Source: Solirubrobacteraceae bacterium
GTDB lineage: Bacteria > Actinomycetota > Thermoleophilia > Solirubrobacterales > Solirubrobacteraceae
Assembly: GCA_017882405.1 (NCBI GenBank)
Contig: JADGPO010000076.1
Coordinates: 1 to 21,887, forward strand
Direction: 5' to 3'
Length of the DNA stretch: 21,887 nt
The notes beneath the pieces are model-generated. The model did not search any database. It was not told the DNA's origin and worked only from the letters and a program-made list of their open reading frames with translations. How positions within the stretch are numbered: position 1 is the first letter of the stretch; every line of letters starts with the position of its first letter. Of the stretch, positions 14,445 to 21,452 are shown piece after piece. Made by a program: the position numbers and the translations under genes.

Positions 14445-14975
14445 TCATGCCCGCTGACTGACGAGGGTGCGCCTGGCCCGCAGCAGCTGACGTTCCACCG
14501 TGCGCCTGGTGGTTCCGGTCTGCCCGGCCATCTCGGTGTAGGTCAGCCCGAGCCCGTGCAGCCACACCAGCCGCTGCTGGCGCTCGGGAAGGATCCGGAT
14601 CGAGTCCAGGCGCGCCCGCTGCTCGACGAGCTCGTCCAGCAGTTCAGGCGCGCCGGCCGCGGGGGCGCGCCGAGGATCTTCGCTCAGAGCATCGAGCGAT
14701 AGGTCCCGCCGGTCCCGGCGCATCAGCTTGAGCGCCTCGTGGACGGCCGTCTTGACCAGCCAGGCTGTGGCCGTCTCGCGGCGCACGCGCTCGCGGCAGA
14801 GAAACAACCGGATCCACGCGAGCTGGCATGCGTCCTCGATCAGTGGCTCCGGCGCCCGCACGCTCGTACGCACCAGCCGCCGCACCCGCACCCCCTGCGA
14901 GGCGAACAGCTCTGCCACCTCGTCCAGATTCGCCATGCAGTCCTCTTTGACCTCGCCCGCGCCCGGAGTCGCCAT
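14445..14975 (-). CDS. ECF-like sigma-70 family RNA polymerase sigma factor
   Basis: A 176-residue sigma factor with two recognisable regions. Region 2 spans about 38-90 (EDACQLAWIRLFLCR, then TATAWLVKTAVHEALKLMRR), in which the -10-binding helix ends in basic residues. Region 4 spans about 125-172 (LPERQQRLVWLHGLGLTYTEMAGQTGTTRRTVERQLLRARRTL), a helix-turn-helix. The linker is short, as in ECF sigma factors, and no anti-sigma gene is adjacent. The ATG at 14975 is given; a second ATG at 14936 (MANLDEV) has an AGAGGA sequence five bases upstream and may be the real start. It is divergent from the secretion operon across an AT-rich intergenic region, so it plausibly directs RNA polymerase to that promoter or its own. 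The target is inference from position. Confidence 0.8.
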   Translation of the reverse strand: MATPGAGEVKEDCMANLDEVAELFASQGVRVRRLVRTSVRAPEPLIEDACQLAWIRLFLCRERVRRETATAWLVKTAVHEALKLMRRDRRDLSLDALSEDPRRAPAAGAPELLDELVEQRARLDSIRILPERQQRLVWLHGLGLTYTEMAGQTGTTRRTVERQLLRARRTLVSQRA

Positions 14976-14989
14976 GCCTGCGGTCCTTT

Positions 14990-15005
14990 CTAATTGAGAC
15001 TAATT
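14990..15005. repeat. CTAATT direct repeats near the sigma factor start
   Basis: Two copies of CTAATT begin at 14990 and 15000, about one helical turn apart, in an AT-rich block upstream of the sigma factor gene. They could be a binding site for a regulator of the minus-strand promoter. They are short, so chance cannot be excluded. Confidence 0.3.
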
Positions 15006-15008
15006 ATT

Positions 15009-15037
15009 TACAACTAACGCAAGACAAGCGTGTTGTA
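15009..15037. promoter_or_regulatory. Interrupted inverted repeat in the divergent promoter region
   Basis: TACAAC-TA-ACGC (15009-15020) faces GCGT-GTTGTA (15028-15037) across a seven-base centre. The ten complementary bases per arm are interrupted only by a TA insertion in the left arm. It sits midway between the sigma factor gene and the secretion operon. Its right arm overlaps the candidate -35 of the operon, fitting an operator. Confidence 0.45.
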
Positions 15038-15061
15038 TCAGATAGTCTTGACGACTATCAA
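15033..15061 (+). promoter_or_regulatory. Candidate promoter of the secretion operon
   Basis: TTGTAT (15033-15038) and TATCAA (15056-15061) are spaced by 17 bases and would start transcription about 20-25 bases before the ATG at 15091. The stretch is far richer in A and T than anything else in the window. If the divergent sigma factor controls the operon, its own recognition elements would replace this reading. Confidence 0.4.
15041..15059. promoter_or_regulatory. Perfect inverted repeat, candidate operator
   Basis: GATAGTC (15041-15047), five-base spacer TTGAC, GACTATC (15053-15059). The symmetric 19-base site covers the spacer and -10 of the candidate operon promoter, so a bound dimer would block RNA polymerase. 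No repressor gene is visible in the window. TCAATT repeats at 15058 and 15067 follow immediately. Confidence 0.5.
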
Positions 15062-15078
15062 TTGGCTCAATTCACTTC

Positions 15079-15085
15079 AAGGAGG
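15079..15085 (+). promoter_or_regulatory. Ribosome-binding site of the pilin-like gene
   Basis: AAGGAGG five bases before the ATG at 15091 is the strongest Shine-Dalgarno sequence in the window. It sets the start of the first gene of the secretion operon. Confidence 0.8.
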
Positions 15086-15090
15086 CTTAG

Positions 15091-15384
15091 ATGACACCGC
15101 CGCTTGTAGACGCGGTCACGGCTCACCCAGACTTGCACGGGCTCCCGGGCAGCAACGTGCTGCAGCAGCTGGTCAACGGCGCCGAGGCCTGGGCCCTGGC
15201 GATCGCGCTGCTCGGCGCGTTCATCGGAGCGGGGCTATGGGCAGTCGCCTCCCACAGCCACAACCACCAGTACGCCGCCCGCGGTCGCATGGCCGCTCTG
15301 ACCTCCGGCGCAGCCGCCCTGGTCGTGGGCGCCGCGCCCGGCCTGGTCAACTTCTTCCAGCACCTCGGCACCACGGCCAAGTGA
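15091..15384 (+). CDS. Small two-TM T4SS pilin-like protein (VirB2/DUF6112-like)
   Basis: A 97-residue protein with two hydrophobic helices (about 33-52 and 66-84) joined by a short basic/polar loop (SHSHNHQYAARGR). This size and topology fit VirB2/TrbC-type subunits and the small membrane proteins, such as those I recall as DUF6112, found first in actinobacterial conjugation operons. It has no cleavable signal peptide; the N-terminal 30 residues are polar. It would form, or line, the membrane part of the transfer channel. It starts behind a strong ribosome-binding site, and its stop overlaps the next ATG by one base (TGATG), so the genes are translationally coupled. The DUF name is from memory and the sequence alone does not prove pilin function. 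Confidence 0.6.
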   Translation: MTPPLVDAVTAHPDLHGLPGSNVLQQLVNGAEAWALAIALLGAFIGAGLWAVASHSHNHQYAARGRMAALTSGAAALVVGAAPGLVNFFQHLGTTAK

Positions 15385-17024
15385 TGCGCCCGGCGCTCAC
15401 CATCGCTCTGGTGCTGGCCGCGGTCGCGATCGCCGCGGCAGCCTCGCCCGCCCCGGCGCTCTCGGCCGTCCCCGCCCCCGCTCCGGCCTCACCGGCTCGC
15501 GGCGTCATGCGCACCCACGGGATCATCTGCAAGGCGGTCGGCCTGCTCAGCGGGATCGCGGGAACACTCTGCAAGGTCGCCGCTCATCCCAAGCGGGTCA
15601 TCGCCGTCGGCAAGAAGCTCGTGAGTGGCGACCCAGGTGGCGCCCTGAAGGCGATCCTGGGCACGTCCTCGGGAGCCGGCCGTGCCGTCGCGGCAGCCGC
15701 CGGCCTGACCGCGGTCGTGGCCTGGGTCACGGGGGGCGCGCACTCCGCGCTGCAGGCGACCGCCAAGCTGATCGACGCGAGCTCACGGCCCAACCTGCTC
15801 GGCACCTGGTTCTCGAGCGCCTACTGGCGGGTCGCAGCCGTGGCGGCGTTGCTCACCCTGCCCTTCCTCTTCGCCGCCGCGATCCAGGCTCTCTTGCGAT
15901 CCGACATGACGCTGCTGGGCCGGGCTGCCTTCGGCTACCTGCCGTTGGGGATGCTGGCCACCGGGGTGGCAGCGCCGATGACGATGCTGCTGCTCAGTGC
16001 CTCGGACGAGATGTCCGCGATCGTCTCCTCGGCATCGGGTCACGCCGACGGTTCGTTCCTCGCCCACGCCGGAGTCTTCGCCGGAGCCGTCGGGGGAGCC
16101 GCGCTCAGCCCTTTCGTGGCGTTCTTCGTCGCGCTCCTCACGGTCGCCGCCACGCTGACCCTGTGGCTGGAGCTGCTGATTCGCGAAGCCGCGGTCTATG
16201 TCATCGTGCTGATGCTGCCGCTGTTCTTCGCCGCCTTGGTATGGCCGGCGCGTCGCGTATGGGCGATCCGAGCCGTCGAAATGCTGGTGGCGTTGATCCT
16301 CTCGAAGTTCGCCATCGTCGCGGTTCTCGCTCTGGGCGGCGCCGCGCTCGACCATGCCGCTTCCTTCAGCGTGACCTCGCTGCTCGCCGGGCTGACCTTG
16401 GTACTGCTCGCGGCGTTCTCCCCGTGGGTGCTGCTGCGCCTGCTCCCACTGCACGAGATCGCCAGCGCGGCTGCCGGAGGGATGCGTGCGGCCTCGCTCC
16501 AGCCGCTGCTGGACAGCGCTGCGAGCGGCTCGCAGCTCGCCGGAGATGTCGCCGAGCACCGGGCCTGGCTCCCGGAGATCGCCCGGACAGCCCGCAACGG
16601 AGCGACGCCGGACGAACCGGCGCTGCCCCCTCAGCAAAATGGCCTCTCAGAGCCTGTCTGCGAGGAGAGCATCGCGGCCGCGGCCGAGGAGGCGGCGACC
16701 GCTGTCGCCGTCAGCGGCGGCGCGACGATCGGCCCAGCCGGCGCCCCTGAACCGCCTTCGTCCGCGGCCGCACCCACCGAATCGCCGAAAAGCGCACCCG
16801 AACCGGGCGACGGGGAGTTCTTCACAGCACCCGGCGCCGACACCCTGCCTGAGCCCTGGCATCGCAAGTGGGAGCCGTTGGACCTGAGGCCTGAGGCGGA
16901 CGCCTATCGCCCCGTCGGCGAGCCGACGCCGGGGGACGGGAAACCGCCCAACGACGACCCGCCGACACTCCCCGATCCCGAGCCCCGACCGCCGGCCACC
17001 GACCCGGACGACGAGGCTCAGTGA
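15384..17024 (+). CDS. VirB6/TrbL-like channel protein of the T4SS
   Basis: A 546-residue protein with a signal peptide (1-20, followed by an Ala/Pro stretch) and a region with two cysteines (ICKAVG, TLCKVA). About seven membrane segments lie between 100 and 355, followed by a long hydrophilic tail of about 190 residues. The stretch LLIREAAVYVIVLMLPLFFA, then WPARRVWAIRAVEMLVALILSKFAIVAVLALGG, carries the TrbL/VirB6 pattern (membrane helix, aromatic/basic loop, 'sK..i.vvlalG'). VirB6-type proteins form the inner-membrane channel that contacts DNA during transfer. The tail is rich in Pro, Glu, Ala and Asp and looks disordered. ATG 15384 was chosen over the longer frame from 15030 because that extension covers the pilin-like gene in another frame. 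Its stop overlaps the next gene's GTG by four bases. Confidence 0.75.
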   Translation: MRPALTIALVLAAVAIAAAASPAPALSAVPAPAPASPARGVMRTHGIICKAVGLLSGIAGTLCKVAAHPKRVIAVGKKLVSGDPGGALKAILGTSSGAGRAVAAAAGLTAVVAWVTGGAHSALQATAKLIDASSRPNLLGTWFSSAYWRVAAVAALLTLPFLFAAAIQALLRSDMTLLGRAAFGYLPLGMLATGVAAPMTMLLLSASDEMSAIVSSASGHADGSFLAHAGVFAGAVGGAALSPFVAFFVALLTVAATLTLWLELLIREAAVYVIVLMLPLFFAALVWPARRVWAIRAVEMLVALILSKFAIVAVLALGGAALDHAASFSVTSLLAGLTLVLLAAFSPWVLLRLLPLHEIASAAAGGMRAASLQPLLDSAASGSQLAGDVAEHRAWLPEIARTARNGATPDEPALPPQQNGLSEPVCEESIAAAAEEAATAVAVSGGATIGPAGAPEPPSSAAAPTESPKSAPEPGDGEFFTAPGADTLPEPWHRKWEPLDLRPEADAYRPVGEPTPGDGKPPNDDPPTLPDPEPRPPATDPDDEAQ

Positions 17025-18505
17025 CCGACGCGCGTCAGACCTACTCGTTCGGCCCGCTGGAGCGGCGCGGGATCTTCGGCGGGGTGCGCGGCGGGCAGGT
17101 GGCCGTGCTCGCGACGGGTGCGCTCGCGGCGATCCTGGTGCTCGACCGAGCGCCCTCGGCCGGCGGCGCATTCATCGCCATGCTCGCCTGCGGGGTGGCG
17201 GCGGGGGCGGCGTTCGCGCCGCTGGGCGGGCGGACCCTGCAGGACTGGTGGCCGGTGGCGATGTGGTTTGCGGGACGCCGGCTGCGGCGTCGCCACCGCT
17301 TCCGCTCCCCGGTGGCCGGCGCCGGCAGCGTCGCCCGCCGCAGCGGCGAGTTGCAGGCCCCGCCGGCAGAGGCGCCGGAGGCGCTCCGGGACGTGCGGAT
17401 CGTCTCGGTCGATCACCGGCAGCGGGCGATCGGGGCGCTGTCGGAGCGTTCCGGGCGCCGCCTGACCGCCGTGCTCGCCTGCCGGGTGGCGGCGTTCTCG
17501 CTGCTGGACCAGGAGGCGCAGGAGCGGCGCCTGGCCCGCTGGGGGCTGGTGCTGTCCGGCTCCGGGGGCACGGCGATCCGGCGGCTGCAGTGGATCGAGC
17601 GCACGGCGCCGGCGCAGGGCGACGAGCTGGCCCGCTGGGTGCACTCCGAGCGCGATCCGGCGGTTCCCCTGCGGGGGACGGCGATGATCGAGTCCTATCT
17701 GGAGCTGATCTCCTCGAGCACGCGGGTGACCCAGGAGCACGAGGTGCTGCTGGCGGTGCAGGTCGACGGACGGCGGGTGCGCGAGCGAGGCCGTGACGCC
17801 ATCGGCCAGGCGCTGGTGGAGCAGACCGAACGGGTGGCGCAGGGGCTGGAGGCAGCCGAGGTGACGGTGCTCGGAGCGCTCGGCCCGGGCCAGCTGGCTC
17901 GCGCGCTGCGGACGGCGTTTGACCCCTTCGCGCGAGCGGAGCTCGCGACCCTGGAGGCCGGCGACTCCGAGCGCGACGGGCTCAACGAGGTCAACGCCTG
18001 GCCGCTGGGTGCGCGCGAGGGCTGGGACCACTACCGCTCCGACGGGGCCGTGCACGCCACCTACTGGATCGGCGCGTGGCCGCGGATCAACGTCTCGCCG
18101 ATGTTCATGGACGCGCTGCTCGGTCACTCCAGCGCCGTGCGCTCGGTGGCCGTCACGTTCGAGCCGCTGGCCGCCGATCGCGCCACCCGTGAGATCGAGG
18201 CGGCGGTCACGCGTGATCGCGCCGACCGTGAGCTGCGGGCCCGGTTCGGACAGTCGGAGACCGCGCGCCAGCGCCAGGCCACCGAGGCGACGATGCGCCG
18301 GGAGGCCGAGCTGGCCGCCGGACACGGCGAGGTGCGCCTGAGCGGGTTCGTGACGGTGTCCGGCCGTGACCACGAGGATCTGCATCGCGCTTGCGGCGAG
18401 GTGCTCGAGCACGCCGCACGGGCCCGCCTGGAGCTGCACCGCCTGTACGGGCAGCAGGCCGAGGCGTTCGCGTTCACCCTGCCGCTATGCCGGGGGCTGC
18501 GATGA
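17021..18505 (+). CDS. SCO6880-type protein: PrgI/VirB3-like membrane segment plus VirB4 N-terminal-like domain
   Basis: A 494-residue protein from GTG 17021. Two membrane segments (about 26-41 and 47-67) followed by TLQDWWPVAMWFAGRR give the PrgI/VirB3 layout. The remaining 400 residues are soluble. Its end, with GHGEVRLSGFVTVSGRD, a helix containing LEHAARARLELHRLYGQQ and AFAFTLPLCRG, follows the pattern that closes the N-terminal domain of VirB4/TraC ATPases ('..ey.itv.a.....le....v...l.......l..q...a..stlPlg'). No Walker motif is present. Such proteins occur in actinobacterial conjugation operons under the name SCO6880 family. I infer that it anchors and completes the separate ATPase encoded next. 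Overlaps of four bases on both sides indicate coupled translation. Confidence 0.72.
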   Translation: MTDARQTYSFGPLERRGIFGGVRGGQVAVLATGALAAILVLDRAPSAGGAFIAMLACGVAAGAAFAPLGGRTLQDWWPVAMWFAGRRLRRRHRFRSPVAGAGSVARRSGELQAPPAEAPEALRDVRIVSVDHRQRAIGALSERSGRRLTAVLACRVAAFSLLDQEAQERRLARWGLVLSGSGGTAIRRLQWIERTAPAQGDELARWVHSERDPAVPLRGTAMIESYLELISSSTRVTQEHEVLLAVQVDGRRVRERGRDAIGQALVEQTERVAQGLEAAEVTVLGALGPGQLARALRTAFDPFARAELATLEAGDSERDGLNEVNAWPLGAREGWDHYRSDGAVHATYWIGAWPRINVSPMFMDALLGHSSAVRSVAVTFEPLAADRATREIEAAVTRDRADRELRARFGQSETARQRQATEATMRREAELAAGHGEVRLSGFVTVSGRDHEDLHRACGEVLEHAARARLELHRLYGQQAEAFAFTLPLCRGLR

Positions 18506-19761
18506 GCCTGCGGACCGTCGAGCGTCCCGGCCACCGGTGCACCACCCGCCACGCCCAGGCGATCTACCCGTTCGTCAACGCCGGTGGGCTGGGCGGCCGC
18601 GGTGTGTTCGTGGGACGCGACTCCGGGGGCGGAGCGTTCTGCTACGACCCGTGGGTCCTCTACGGGGAAGGCGTGCTCGACGATCCCAACGTGATCGTGC
18701 TGGGCAAGCTCGGCCAGGGCAAGAGCGCGCTCGTCAAGACGCTCTTGTGGCGCATGCTGCTGTTCGGCCGGCGGGCGTTCGTGCTCGACGTCAAGCGCGA
18801 GTACGGCCCGCTGTGCGACGCCGTCGGGGTCAAGCCGATCTCCCTGGTGCCCGGCGGCGGCGTGCGGCTCAACCCGCTCGCCTCGCGGCCCGAGGAGCAC
18901 GCCCAGCTGGAGCTGCTGCGGGCCGTCACGGTCACCGCGCTGGGCGAGTCGCTGACCCAGCTCGAGGCGGGCGCGCTGCGCGAGGCGCTGCGGGTGGTGC
19001 GAGCCCGCGGCCGCGGCGAGCCGACGCTACCGGAGATCGCCTCGGTGCTGTTCTCGCCGGTGGCCGAGATGAGCGGGCGGCTGCAGACCACCCCGGAGGC
19101 GCTGGCCGACGACGCGCGGCGGGCGGCGCTGGCGCTGCAGGACCTGTGCGAGGGCCCGCTGCGCGGGATGTTCGACGGCCCCACCACCCCGGGGCTCGAC
19201 CTCGACGCCAAGCTGCTGGTGCTCGACCTCCACGCCGTGCGCGACTCGCCCGCCGTCGGCATCCTGATGGCCTGCGCCACGGCCTGGATCAGCGCGCTGC
19301 TGGCCCGCACGGCCGAGCGACCGGGGCGCGAGCGTCTCGTCAACGTCGCCGACGAGTCGTGGAAGATCGTCCAGCACACGGGCCTGGGCGAGTGGTTTCA
19401 GTCCAACTTCAAGCTTGCCCGCCAGTTCGGGGTGATGAATCTGGTGGTCCTGCACAAGCTGGCGGACCTGCAGGCGGCCGGCGATGCCGGATCGCGCGCC
19501 GCGCGGATCGCCGAGGGACTGATCGCCGACGCCTCCACCCGGATCGTCTATCACCAGGACGAGAGCCAGGTGCCGCTCACGCGTTCGCTGCTCGGCCTCT
19601 CGCAATCCGAGGCGCAGCTGATCTCGATGCTGTCGGCCGGGCAGGCGCTGTGGCGGGTGGGCGCACGGTCGTTCGTGGTCGCCCATCACCGGTCGCGGAT
19701 CGAGGCGGAGCTGACCAATACCGACGCCGGTATGAGCCTGTCGGCCGGGAGGCGACGATGA
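18502..19761 (+). CDS. VirB4-like ATPase, C-terminal (motor) domain only
   Basis: A 419-residue cytosolic ATPase, about half the length of ordinary VirB4. It begins directly with the motor-domain opening, IYPFVNAGGLGGRGVFVGRD, then VIVLGKLGQGKSALVKTLL (Walker A 68-75). It continues with VLDVKREYGPL and LVNVADESWKIV (DESW 284-287, the VirB4-type Walker B), a Gln/Leu-rich helix region and the FVVAHH ending. VirB4 hexamers power assembly and substrate movement in type IV secretion. The N-terminal domain is missing here but appears at the end of the preceding gene product. ATG 18502 overlaps the upstream stop (ATGA), and the upstream frame extension is Arg-rich and antisense-like. The next gene starts in the same way, so the operon is fully coupled. 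Confidence 0.82.
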   Translation: MSLRTVERPGHRCTTRHAQAIYPFVNAGGLGGRGVFVGRDSGGGAFCYDPWVLYGEGVLDDPNVIVLGKLGQGKSALVKTLLWRMLLFGRRAFVLDVKREYGPLCDAVGVKPISLVPGGGVRLNPLASRPEEHAQLELLRAVTVTALGESLTQLEAGALREALRVVRARGRGEPTLPEIASVLFSPVAEMSGRLQTTPEALADDARRAALALQDLCEGPLRGMFDGPTTPGLDLDAKLLVLDLHAVRDSPAVGILMACATAWISALLARTAERPGRERLVNVADESWKIVQHTGLGEWFQSNFKLARQFGVMNLVVLHKLADLQAAGDAGSRAARIAEGLIADASTRIVYHQDESQVPLTRSLLGLSQSEAQLISMLSAGQALWRVGARSFVVAHHRSRIEAELTNTDAGMSLSAGRRR

Positions 19762-21452
19762 CGGCGAACCGCTCGAGCGGGATCTCCGACGCGGCGATGC
19801 TCACGATCATCGCTATCGCGGTGGGCCTGGTCCTCGCCCTGTGGCTGTGGGGAGGGCTGGCGGGCGCGGTGTTCGGCGACGGCTGGCCGCACCCCTCGCC
19901 GGGCCAGCTGCTGACCGTGCTGGTGCGCCTGCCGACCCGGCTGGCTCACCCGGCGAGCGCCTGGCCACGCGCCGACCGTGCCCTGCTGCCGGACGCCGGC
20001 GGGTTCTACGCGGCGCTCGCAATCCTGGCGGCGATCATCGCCGGACTGACCACCGCCGCGACTCACTCGGGGCTGGCGGCCGCCTTACGGGGACGGTCAC
20101 CCGGCGCGCGCTGGGCCGCCCCAGGGGAGCTGCGGGCGCTGCACGGGGCCGGCCGGGCCGGCCGTCTGGCCTTGGGGCGCTGCCACGGCCGGCTGCTGTA
20201 TGCCGAGCAGCGCCATGCCCTGGTGGCCTTCGGACCGCCGCAGTCGGGGAAGTCCGCCGGGCTGGCAGTGCCGGCGCTGCTGGAGTGGGACGGGCCGGCG
20301 GTCGCCTCCTCGATCAAGACCGACCTTCTCGCCAGCACCGAGGCGCGTCGCCGAGCCCTGGGACCGGTGTTCGTATTCGATCCGTTCGCGCTGTCGGCGC
20401 CTGCGTCCCACACCTGGTCGCCGCTGCGCGGCGCCACCACCTGGGACGGCGCGCTGGAGGTGGCGTGGCGACTGGCCGCCGCCGGTGAGCTCGACCAGCG
20501 GGGCGTGGAGGGCGGCGACTTCTGGGCGATCGCCGCCGAGCAGCGACTGGCGCCGCTGCTCTACACGGCAGCGCGCATGGACGCCGGCATGGGAGCGGTC
20601 GTGCGCTGGGCCTACGGCCAGGGCTCGCGGGAGCTCGACGCCGCCGTGTCGCAGCTGACGGGCTCCGCGCGCGATGAGGACGATCTGGAGGGAGCGCACG
20701 CAGCCTATGACGCTCTGCGCGCGTTCGAGGCCCAGGCCGACCGCACGCGCTCCTCGATCGAGGCCACCGCGCAGGGCTTGCTGCGCGCCTATCGCTTCGC
20801 GCGGGTGCTGCGCTCGGCGCAGTCATGCGACATCGAGCCCGACCGGCTGCTGGACGAACGCGCGACCCTGTACCTGATCGGCGACGCCAAGGCGTCCAAG
20901 CTGCTGCGCCCGATCTTCCTGGCGCTGCTGTCGGAGATCGTCGATCGCGCCTATGAAAGGGCCACGCTGGCCGGCGGCCGGTTGGCGCTGCCGCTGCTGC
21001 TGTGCCTCGACGAGGCGGGCAACGTGGCGCCGCTGCCCAACCTGGCCGAGGTGGCGTCCACCGCGCCCAGCCACAACATCCAGCTGGTGTCGATCTTCCA
21101 CGACCTGGCTCAGGCCCGCAGCCGCTACGGCAAGCAGGCCGAGACGGTCGTCAACAGCCACCGCGCGCGGATGCTCCTGCCCGGCGTGGCCGACCTCGAC
21201 ACGCTGCGCTACTTCTCGGGGCTGGCCGGCGAGGAGGAGGTGCGCGACACCACCCGCACGACGGGCGCGGGCGGCGGCACCCGCACCACCGGTCACAAAC
21301 GGCGGCCGCTGGTGGCCCCCGAGGCACTGCGGCAGCTGCCCGCCGGGGACGCCCTGCTGCTGTACGGACGGATCGCGCCGGTACAGGTGCGGCTGCGGAT
21401 GTGGTTCGCCGATCGGCGTCTGCGAGCGCTGGCGAAGGGAGGCTGGGCGTGA
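19758..21452 (+). CDS. VirD4/TraG-like type IV coupling protein
   Basis: A 564-residue membrane-anchored ATPase that recruits substrate DNA-protein complexes to the channel. Two N-terminal membrane helices (about 13-32 and 83-104) are followed by ARWAAPGELRAL, VAFGPPQSGKSAGLAVPALL (Walker A 159-166), SSIKTDLLAST, VFVFDPF and TWSPLRG. Further on come LLLCLDEAGNVAPLPNL (Walker B with Asp-Glu at 418-419) and SIFHDLAQARSRYG, in the VirD4 order. The all-alpha insertion lies at about 235-360. Near the C-terminus is a Gly/Thr/Arg-rich stretch (TTRTTGAGGGTRTTGHKRR), then a motif ending in LLLYGRIAPVQVRLRMWF. ATG 19758 overlaps the VirB4 stop. A coupling protein argues for DNA transfer, but the relaxase is not in the window. 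Confidence 0.88.
   Translation: MTANRSSGISDAAMLTIIAIAVGLVLALWLWGGLAGAVFGDGWPHPSPGQLLTVLVRLPTRLAHPASAWPRADRALLPDAGGFYAALAILAAIIAGLTTAATHSGLAAALRGRSPGARWAAPGELRALHGAGRAGRLALGRCHGRLLYAEQRHALVAFGPPQSGKSAGLAVPALLEWDGPAVASSIKTDLLASTEARRRALGPVFVFDPFALSAPASHTWSPLRGATTWDGALEVAWRLAAAGELDQRGVEGGDFWAIAAEQRLAPLLYTAARMDAGMGAVVRWAYGQGSRELDAAVSQLTGSARDEDDLEGAHAAYDALRAFEAQADRTRSSIEATAQGLLRAYRFARVLRSAQSCDIEPDRLLDERATLYLIGDAKASKLLRPIFLALLSEIVDRAYERATLAGGRLALPLLLCLDEAGNVAPLPNLAEVASTAPSHNIQLVSIFHDLAQARSRYGKQAETVVNSHRARMLLPGVADLDTLRYFSGLAGEEEVRDTTRTTGAGGGTRTTGHKRRPLVAPEALRQLPAGDALLLYGRIAPVQVRLRMWFADRRLRALAKGGWA

Noticed and set aside
15030..15383. Extension of the VirB6-like frame upstream to 15030
   Set aside because: It would start inside the promoter palindromes and cover the pilin-like gene. 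The ATG at 15384 gives a proper signal peptide and the expected one-base overlap.
18366..19757. 464-codon extension upstream of the coupling protein start
   Set aside because: It overlaps the VirB4-like gene in another frame and is Arg/Ala/Gly-rich. The ATG at 19758 overlaps the upstream stop as at the other operon junctions.
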